Assembly: GCA_050743265.1 (NCBI GenBank)
Contig: JBOGEN010000010.1
Coordinates: 1-18,454 of the forward strand
Length of the DNA: 18,454 nucleotides
From: JBOGEN01 sp050743265
Lineage (GTDB): Bacteria; Actinomycetota; Actinomycetes; JBOGEN01
Direction of reading: 5' to 3'
The translations under genes and the position numbers were made by a program. A model generated the notes under the pieces. That model saw only the letters and a list, made by a program, of their open reading frames with translations, was not told the DNA's origin and ran no database searches. Positions 5,941-11,342 of the stretch are shown piece after piece. Each line of letters opens with the position of its first letter. Positions within the stretch are counted from its first letter, which is position 1.

Positions 5941-7318
5941 CCGGCCCCGAGCCGGGCCGCTCGCCCCCGTCCCCCTCGCCGGGCTCGTCGCGGTCGGCAC
6001 GGCGCTCCTCGGCGGACGGCTCGGCCGGGGCGTCGCCTGCGTCGGCGCTGGCCTCCAGCGCCGAGAGGTCGAGCGTTCCCGACCGGGAGGCGAAACCGGA
6101 GGGGTCGTCCAGGTCGTCCGCGGTGGGGAGAAGGTCGGGGTGGCCCCACACGGCGTCCCTTCCCTCGACCCCGCGGCTCTCGCTCAGGGCACGCCACAGC
6201 GCGGCGGCGTCCCGCAGGCGGCGTGGCCGCAGCTCGAGGCCCACCAGCGAGGCGAAGGTCTGCTCCGCCGGTCCTCCGGCGGCCCGCCGACGCCGTACGG
6301 TCTCGCGCAGCGCCGACGTGGCCGGCAGCCGGGAGCCCGCGGCCTCGCCCACGACCTCGTCCACCCAGCCCTCGACCAGGGCGAGGACGGTCTCGAGCCG
6401 GAGCAGGGCCGCCTTCTGCTCGGGCGTCTCCTGAGGGGCGAACAGGTCGCCGGACAGGGCCTCCTGGAGCGACTCGGGGTTGGCCGGGTCGATCGAACCG
6501 ACGGCTTCCTCGAGCGCGCTCGTGTCGACCCGGATCCCGCGTGCGTAGTCCTCGACCATGGCCAGGACGTGCGCCCGCAGCCACGGGACGTGCCCGAACA
6601 GCCGGTGGTGCGCCGCCTCGCGCAGGGCGAGGAACAGCCGGACCTCCTCCTCCGGGACGCCCAGCCCCGTGCCGAACGCCTCCACGTTCGCCGGGACGAG
6701 CGCGGCCTGGCCGGGGGGCCCCACCGGGACGCCGACGTCCGCCGACCCGACGACCTCCTGCGCGAGCGAGCCGATGGCCTGGCCCACCTGGGCGCCGAAC
6801 ATGGCCCCGCCCATCTGGCGCATCATGCCCATGAGCGGTCCTGCCATCTGCTGCGCCTCTGCGGGCAGCACCTGGCCCATGGCCTCGACGACGTGCGCGG
6901 CCACCGGGTCGCAGAGCTGGCGCCAGACCGGCAGGGTGGCGTCCACCCACTCCGCGCGGGACCACGCGGTCGCCGACGAGACGCCGGACGGCAGCGTGGT
7001 CGCCTCGTCCAGCCAGTGGTCGGCGAGCTTGACCGCCTCGGCGACGGTGGCCCGCTGCGCGTCCACGACCGATCGGTCACCGGACGCGGAGACGGCCTGG
7101 CGCGCGACCTGCTCGGCGAGGTCCCAGTTCACCGGGCCGCCCTGCCACTGCATCATCCGCCCGATCTGCTGCAGCGCCGCGCCGAAGTCGGCGGGCGAGC
7201 CGCCGCCCTGGCCGAACATGGCCGCGAAGGGGTTGTCCGCGGGGTTCTCACCGCGCCTCTCCGGCTCGTCACCGCCCTCACCGGAGGGCTTGCCGAATCC
7301 GAAGGGAAAGTCGCTCAC
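5927..7318 (-). CDS. Zinc-dependent metalloprotease of the DUF2342 (zincin-like) family
   Basis: Predicted 463-aa protein. The Gly/Pro/acidic N-terminus (1-45) leads into a helical domain with the family pattern QIGRMMQWQGGPVNWDLA (51-68), a Met/Gly-rich segment (about 158-186, PLMGMMRQMGGAMFGAQVGQ) and the signature REAAHHRLFGHVPWL (233-247), with E234, H237 and H243 as likely metal or catalytic residues. The C-terminal 60 residues are acidic and low-complexity. The family is widespread in actinobacteria and annotated as a putative hydrolase; I know of no settled substrate. The GTG start at 7318 has GAGGA 6 nt upstream (7325-7329). It diverges from the SDR-fold gene over 101 bp, which must hold both promoters; none is obvious. 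From memory the M. tuberculosis counterpart is Rv3195, next to the PDZ protein gene. Confidence 0.9.
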   Translation of the reverse strand: MSDFPFGFGKPSGEGGDEPERRGENPADNPFAAMFGQGGGSPADFGAALQQIGRMMQWQGGPVNWDLAEQVARQAVSASGDRSVVDAQRATVAEAVKLADHWLDEATTLPSGVSSATAWSRAEWVDATLPVWRQLCDPVAAHVVEAMGQVLPAEAQQMAGPLMGMMRQMGGAMFGAQVGQAIGSLAQEVVGSADVGVPVGPPGQAALVPANVEAFGTGLGVPEEEVRLFLALREAAHHRLFGHVPWLRAHVLAMVEDYARGIRVDTSALEEAVGSIDPANPESLQEALSGDLFAPQETPEQKAALLRLETVLALVEGWVDEVVGEAAGSRLPATSALRETVRRRRAAGGPAEQTFASLVGLELRPRRLRDAAALWRALSESRGVEGRDAVWGHPDLLPTADDLDDPSGFASRSGTLDLSALEASADAGDAPAEPSAEERRADRDEPGEGDGGERPGSGPGTPA

Positions 7319-7419
7319 TGCAGGTCCTCGGGCAGGATGGGGCACGTGGACACCTTCGACGGCGCCGGACGTGCTGCCGCTGTGCGCATGACGCCCACGG
7401 TAGCCAGCGGGAGGCGCCG

Positions 7420-8511
7420 GTGACGACTGCAGCCCGCCCCGTTCGCCCACGGCGCAGCGAGCGTCCAGTCGTCGCCGTCACAGGTGCGGCCGACGGGCTG
7501 GGCCGCGCGCTCGCCGCCCGGCTGGCCGGCTGTGCGGAGGTCCGCAAGGTCGTGGCCGTGGACGCCGAGCGCGGGGACGTCCCCGGGGTCACCTGGCGGC
7601 TGGCGGACGTGACCGACCCGGAGGTCGCCGGCCGGTTCGCCGGCGTGGACGTGGTCGTCCACCTTGCCGTGGACCAGGACTTGTCCAGCCCCGCCGACGA
7701 CCGGAGCATGACCAACGTCCGTGGAACGCAGGCCGTCCTCACCGGGGCCGCCGCCTCCGGCGTACGCAGGGTGGTGCTCTGCACGAGCGCCGCGGTGTAC
7801 GGGGCACGGGAGGACAACCCGGTGCCGCTGGAGGAGGACGCCCCGCTGCGGGCCCTCCCGGACGGGGCGCTGGTGGCCGACTTCCTCGAGATCGAGCGGC
7901 TGGCCGAGACGGCGCCGCGCAGCCATCCCGGCCTCACCGTGACCGTCGTCCGCCCGGCGGCGCTGGTCGGGCCGGGCGTGGACAGCATCGTGACCCGCCA
8001 CTTCGAGGCGCCCCGGCTGCTCGTGGTGCGCGGCTCGCACCCCCGCTGGCAGTTCTGCCACGTGGACGACCTCGTCGCCGCGCTCGAGCTCGTCGCGCTC
8101 GGCCGGGTCACCGGCGCGGTCACGGCAGGGTGTGAGGGCTGGCTCGAGCAGCCCGAGGTCGAGGCCCTGACCGGCCAGCACCGGGTCGAGCTGCCGGCTC
8201 GGGTCGCCCTCGGCACGGCCGAGCGGCTGCACCGGATCGGCGTGATCCCCGCGGCCGCGTCCGACCTCTCGTACCTCATGCACCCCTGGGTGGTGTCCTC
8301 GGCCCGCCTCCGCGAGGCGGGCTGGCGGCCGACGTACGACAACGCCGAGGCGCTGCGCGCCCTGCTCGACGAGGTCAGCGGGCACCACGCCCTGGGCACC
8401 CGCCGGGTCGGCCGGCGCGATGCCGCGGTCGGCGCGGCCGGTGCGACCGTGGCGGTGTTCGGCACCGCCGCCCTCGTCCGCCGGGCCCGCAAGCGCCGGA
8501 GACGGTCGTGA
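7420..8511 (+). CDS. Extended SDR (NAD-dependent epimerase-like) protein with degenerate active site and C-terminal anchor
   Basis: Predicted 363-aa protein. The Rossmann loop TGAADGLG (G22, G26, G28), DVVVHLAV (77-84) and the strand VVLCTSAAVYG (118-128, with S123) place it in the extended SDR/epimerase group. The YxxxK dyad is missing: by alignment to the following ERL segment the Tyr and Lys positions are L151 and F155. It may bind NAD(P) without normal SDR catalysis. Residues about 335-353 are hydrophobic (AVGAAGATVAVFGTAALV) and followed by RRARKRRRRS, suggesting a tail anchor with the enzyme domain in the cytosol. The GTG start at 7420 is preceded by GGGAGG (7410-7415). Its stop lies in a 15-bp tandem repeat that leads into moaE, so the two are probably co-transcribed. 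Confidence 0.85.
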   Translation: MTTAARPVRPRRSERPVVAVTGAADGLGRALAARLAGCAEVRKVVAVDAERGDVPGVTWRLADVTDPEVAGRFAGVDVVVHLAVDQDLSSPADDRSMTNVRGTQAVLTGAAASGVRRVVLCTSAAVYGAREDNPVPLEEDAPLRALPDGALVADFLEIERLAETAPRSHPGLTVTVVRPAALVGPGVDSIVTRHFEAPRLLVVRGSHPRWQFCHVDDLVAALELVALGRVTGAVTAGCEGWLEQPEVEALTGQHRVELPARVALGTAERLHRIGVIPAAASDLSYLMHPWVVSSARLREAGWRPTYDNAEALRALLDEVSGHHALGTRRVGRRDAAVGAAGATVAVFGTAALVRRARKRRRRS

Positions 8512-8546
8512 GGGGGTCGGTCGTGAGGGGGTCGGTCGTGAGGAGG
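8504..8546 (+). repeat. 15-bp tandem repeat spanning the SDR stop and the moaE ribosome site
   Basis: The unit GGTCGTGAGGGGGTC occurs at 8504-8518 and 8519-8533, with a third partial copy from 8534 that turns into the AGGAGG ribosome site of moaE. Because the unit is a multiple of three, each copy repeats the in-frame TGA of the SDR gene. It looks like replication slippage at a gene junction. Confidence 0.8.
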
Positions 8547-8551
8547 ACGCC

Positions 8552-8974
8552 GTGGACGTGATCCGCCTGCTCGCCCTGCGCGAGCAGCCCCTGTCCGTGG
8601 ACGAGGTGGCCGCGGCCGTCGCCGACCCGGGCGCGGGCGGTACGGCCCTGTTCGTGGGCACCGTCCGGGACGAGGACGGGGGACAGGGGGTGGCCGGCCT
8701 GGCGTACTCGGCCCACCCCAGTGCCGAGGCCGAGCTGCGCCGGATCGCCGGGAAGGTCGCCGCGGACTACCCGGTACGGGCGCTCGCGGCCGTGCACCGG
8801 GTCGGCGACCTGGCCGTGGGAGACCTCGCGGTGGTCGTGGGGGTGTCCTGCCCGCACCGGGGGGAGGCGTTCGAGGCAGCCCGGCGGCTGATCGACGACC
8901 TCAAGGCGGGCGTGCCGATCTGGAAGCACCAGCGGTTCGCCGACGGCTCCGACGAGTGGGTCGGGCTGCCCTAG
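8552..8974 (+). CDS. moaE: Molybdopterin synthase catalytic subunit MoaE
   Basis: Predicted 140-aa protein, the usual MoaE length. MoaE with MoaD transfers sulfur to precursor Z (cPMP) to make molybdopterin. Visible family motifs: LFVGTVRDEDGG (33-44), VHRVGDLAVGD (81-91), SCPHRGEAFEA (99-109), IDDLKAGVPIWKHQRF (114-129) containing the conserved lysines K118 and K125, and DEWVGLP at the end. The GTG start at 8552 has a perfect AGGAGG (8541-8546) 5 nt upstream. No moaD, moaA, moaC or other molybdenum-cofactor gene is in the window, so its partner must be encoded elsewhere. A strong terminator follows directly. Confidence 0.93.
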   Translation: MDVIRLLALREQPLSVDEVAAAVADPGAGGTALFVGTVRDEDGGQGVAGLAYSAHPSAEAELRRIAGKVAADYPVRALAAVHRVGDLAVGDLAVVVGVSCPHRGEAFEAARRLIDDLKAGVPIWKHQRFADGSDEWVGLP

Positions 8975-9005
8975 CGACGTCTGCGCCCCCTCGGCGCGAC
9001 GTCGC
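8974..9005 (+). terminator. Terminator after moaE
   Basis: GCGACGTC (8974-8981) pairs with GACGTCGC (8998-9005) and GCGCC (8983-8987) with GGCGC (8993-8997), giving a 13-bp stem with one bulged T and a 5-nt loop. It starts at the last base of the moaE stop codon. Confidence 0.75.
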
Positions 9006-9118
9006 GCAACATCAGTCAGAAATCAGCCGCTGGGGAGGCAACCACGAGCCGGTCTCGTACGTCACACAAGACGTGCAGGCAACTATCGAACGACCGCCCC
9101 GGGTTCTCCCATGCGGGC

Positions 9119-9124
9119 TACCCT
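9119..9124 (+). promoter_or_regulatory. Candidate -10 element (TACCCT) for the small membrane protein
   Basis: TACCCT matches TANNNT and would give a leader of about 28 nt containing the GGGGGAGGGG ribosome site. No good -35 match is seen at 17-18 nt. Confidence 0.35.
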
Positions 9125-9158
9125 GCAGTAGGGACGACGCGCGAACGGGGGAGGGGCC

Positions 9159-9353
9159 ATGGCTGCCATTGCTTGGTGGTTGATTCCCGTCGTGACGACG
9201 CTGCTGGCGATCGCCTGGGCGGGCTGGATGTCACGCCCGAAACCCCCCTCCAAGACGCTCGACTCGGTCGAGACGTACGAGCGGTTCCGCACCACGATGG
9301 AGGACCACCGCCGGTCCAAGGAGGAGTTCCGCCGGGCGGGCCGCTCCGGCTGA
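9159..9353 (+). CDS. Small single-pass membrane protein, 64 aa
   Basis: The 64-aa product has one hydrophobic helix at about residues 4-24 (IAWWLIPVVTTLLAIAWAGW) and then a soluble, charged tail with KTLDSVETYERFRTTMEDHRRSKEEF, predicted helical. The short N-terminus and positively charged residues after the helix suggest an N-out, C-in single pass. The ATG at 9159 follows a strong purine-rich ribosome site. I do not know a function; similar short proteins occur upstream of PDZ proteases in related genomes as far as I recall. It lies 71 nt upstream of the YlbL-type protease. Confidence 0.75.
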   Translation: MAAIAWWLIPVVTTLLAIAWAGWMSRPKPPSKTLDSVETYERFRTTMEDHRRSKEEFRRAGRSG

Positions 9354-9411
9354 GCCCTGAGCCGCCCCCGCCGCTCCCACCCGGTGGGCCGCGGCGCCCG
9401 TGGCCGGGACG

Positions 9412-9417
9412 TACGCT
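9412..9417 (+). promoter_or_regulatory. Candidate -10 element (TACGCT) for a leaderless ylbL-like mRNA
   Basis: TACGCT fits TANNNT and lies 7 nt before the ATG at 9425, which has no Shine-Dalgarno sequence at normal spacing. A leaderless transcript is the simplest reading; co-transcription from the gene upstream is also possible. Confidence 0.35.
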
Positions 9418-9424
9418 TCGTCGC

Positions 9425-10474
9425 ATGTCACGGCGTACCGCGACACTCGTCGTCTCCGGGGTTCTCGTCGTCCTGCTCTCGGCAGCGGCGGCCGTGCTCC
9501 CCGTGCCGTACGTCGTGCTGCAGCCCGGTCCGACCACTAACACCCTCGGGACGTCCGACGGCAAGCCGCTGATCCGCATCGAGGGGCGGCGCACCTACCC
9601 CGCGTCCGGCCATCTCGACCTCACCACCGTCGCCGTGTTCGGCGGTCCGGGCGACTCGGTCGACCTCTTCACCGCCTTGCGTGGGTGGCTCGACGAGACC
9701 GTCGCGGTCGTCCCCGAGGAGACGGTCTTCCCACCGGGCAAGAGCGCCCATGAGGTCGAGAAGGAGACCGAGGCGCAGATGTCGGAGTCGCAGGAGTACG
9801 CCACGGCGGCGGCGTTCGACGAGCTCGGCGTGGCCGTGGGCCACCACGTCGAGGTGGGCTCCGTGCTGGCCGACTCCCCGGCAGACGGCCAGCTGCGGGC
9901 GGGGGACGAGGTGGTCGCCGTGGACGGCACCCCGATCCGTACGCCCGAGGCTGTGAGGGAAGGCGTCGGCAACCGCGAGCCGGGCGACGACGTCCGGCTC
10001 ACCATCCGTCGTGACGGGGACCGCCGGACGCTCACCCTGGCCACGGAGCCCAGCCCCGAGGACGAGGAGCGGCCCGTCGTGGGCTTCGTCCCCCGGGAGG
10101 GGCACGACTTCCCGTTCGAGGTGACCATCGATCTCGAGAAGGTCGGCGGGCCCAGCGCGGGGTTGATGTTCGCCGTGGGCATCGTGGAGAAGCTCACGCC
10201 CGGAAACCTCACGAACGGCCAGTACGTCGCCGGCACGGGCACCATCGACGACGACGGCCGGGTCGGCCCGATCGGTGGCATCCAGCAGAAGGTCGCCGCA
10301 GCCGAGGACGTCGGCGCGCACGTGTTCCTCACGCCGGCGGGCAACTGCGCGGACGCGGCGGCCGTGAACCACGACGGGGTCAGGCTCGTCCGCGTCGAGA
10401 CGCTCGGCGACGCCCTCGATGCCCTCGACGCACTCAAGACAGGACGCGGGAACGTGCCGACCTGCGCGGAGTGA
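9425..10474 (+). CDS. YlbL-type membrane-anchored PDZ-Lon (S16) serine protease
   Basis: Predicted 349-aa protein. One N-terminal helix (about 7-29) anchors it in the membrane with the rest outside. It is followed by the family pattern VPYVVLQPGPTTNTLG (27-42), a PDZ domain (about 135-210: SPADGQLRAGDEVVAVDGTPI) and a Lon-type protease domain with nucleophile S244 in GGPSAG and K289 in GGIQQKV, the Ser-Lys dyad. There is no AAA ATPase domain, so it is not a true Lon. B. subtilis YlbL and the mycobacterial homologue Rv3194c belong to this group. Likely role: ATP-independent proteolysis at the cell surface; substrate unknown. Two cysteines (C308 in GNCADAA and one near the C-terminus) could form a disulfide. 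The ATG at 9425 gives the complete signal anchor. Confidence 0.92.
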   Translation: MSRRTATLVVSGVLVVLLSAAAAVLPVPYVVLQPGPTTNTLGTSDGKPLIRIEGRRTYPASGHLDLTTVAVFGGPGDSVDLFTALRGWLDETVAVVPEETVFPPGKSAHEVEKETEAQMSESQEYATAAAFDELGVAVGHHVEVGSVLADSPADGQLRAGDEVVAVDGTPIRTPEAVREGVGNREPGDDVRLTIRRDGDRRTLTLATEPSPEDEERPVVGFVPREGHDFPFEVTIDLEKVGGPSAGLMFAVGIVEKLTPGNLTNGQYVAGTGTIDDDGRVGPIGGIQQKVAAAEDVGAHVFLTPAGNCADAAAVNHDGVRLVRVETLGDALDALDALKTGRGNVPTCAE

Positions 10475-10519
10475 CCGCAGCCGGCGCGGCACACTGGCTC
10501 GTGCGACTCGTGCCCTGCG

Positions 10520-10538
10520 GCCCGACGAAACGCCGGGC
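10520..10538. terminator. Hairpin between converging genes
   Basis: GCCCGACG (10520-10527) and CGCCGGGC (10531-10538) form a stem with one A-C mismatch around an AAA loop. It sits between the YlbL stop and the stop of the PPA1309-family gene and could end both transcripts. Confidence 0.45.
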
Positions 10539-10549
10539 TCGGCGCACTG

Positions 10550-11083
10550 CTACTCGGGCTCGAAGGTGGCGGCCAGCGCCTCGGCGAGACGGGGGACCAG
10601 GTCCTCGCCGGAGAGCACGTCGTCCTCGTGGTCGTGGGTGCGCATTCGGACCGCCGCGTCGCGCGTCCCGTCGCGCAGCACCCCCACCGCGAGGCGGACC
10701 TCCTGACGGTCCGGGTGCTGGGCCACCCACGCGTCGATGACCGCGGGATCGTCCGGCATGTTCTCCTCGGCCTCGGGTGGGAGCATCAGCCGCTCGACGA
10801 CGAGCGTGCAGCCGCTGACCTCGTCCGGCCAGGTGATCCGGGCGAGCACGTCGTCGAGCGACTGGTCGCTTGGCAGCTCGTCCTGCTCGACCGGGGTGAG
10901 GTCGCCGGGGAGGGCGTCCTCGGCCAGGTCGAGGGTCACGGCGAGGTGGGGCTCCCGCCGGAGTAGATCGAGGGTCTCGACCAGCGCGAAGAGGCGGGGC
11001 GGCTGGTCCCAGCCCGTCTCGGCGGTGTACCGCTCGACGTCGAGGACTGCCCGCGTGAGTCGCGTGTGCATGGGGGTGCGCAT
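10550..11083 (-). CDS. PPA1309 family protein
   Basis: Predicted 177-aa acidic cytosolic protein, about the usual length of the PPA1309 family, which has no known function to me. Recognisable stretches: AVLDVERYTAETGWDQPPRLFALV near the N-terminus, ITWPDEVSGCTLVVERLMLPP in the middle, and VAQHPDRQEVRLAVGVLRDGTRDAAVRMR followed by HDHEDDVLSGEDLVPRLAEAL. No catalytic motif or membrane segment is visible. The ATG at 11083 is preferred over the ATG at 11071; both have weak ribosome sites. It is divergent from the UPF0182 gene, with 259 bp between, and convergent with the YlbL-type gene. The YlbL-PPA1309-UPF0182 order is, from memory, common in actinobacteria. Confidence 0.85.
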   Translation of the reverse strand: MRTPMHTRLTRAVLDVERYTAETGWDQPPRLFALVETLDLLRREPHLAVTLDLAEDALPGDLTPVEQDELPSDQSLDDVLARITWPDEVSGCTLVVERLMLPPEAEENMPDDPAVIDAWVAQHPDRQEVRLAVGVLRDGTRDAAVRMRTHDHEDDVLSGEDLVPRLAEALAATFEPE

Positions 11084-11261
11084 GCCTGCATCTTGGCGCG
11101 CCCACGGGCGTTCGCCCAGGCCCTGGTGCGATGCGGGCAGGCGTGGGAGCGTTCCCGCAACATGCCCCGCACCCGACCGGACCCGGTCGCCACGCACCGT
11201 GACACCCGGACCGCCCGCCCTGTCGTTACCGACTTGTTCACCGACACCGGCGAGAGTCCCG

Positions 11262-11288
11262 GGAACCCGGCACGGGGATCGGTAAGTT
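11262..11288 (+). promoter_or_regulatory. Candidate promoter for the UPF0182 gene (sigma-70 -10 or ECF-type)
   Basis: TAAGTT (11283-11288) fits a TANNNT -10. The same stretch also reads as an ECF-type pair: GGAAC at 11262-11266 and GTT at 11286-11288. The 19-nt gap is slightly long for SigH/SigR-type promoters. GAGGA at 11331-11335 is the ribosome site for the GTG at 11343. Confidence 0.25.
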
Positions 11289-11342
11289 GCGGGGGGTGAA
11301 GGCGCCGGTGCGGCGCCGGACGATCGAGTCGAGGACGCCCGC

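Noticed and set aside
8552..8974. Molybdenum-cofactor operon
   Set aside because: moaE is the only such gene; its neighbours have no link to molybdopterin synthesis.
9425..10474. ATP-dependent Lon protease
   Set aside because: Only the S16 Ser-Lys domain is present; there is no Walker A/B ATPase, and a PDZ domain and membrane anchor precede it.
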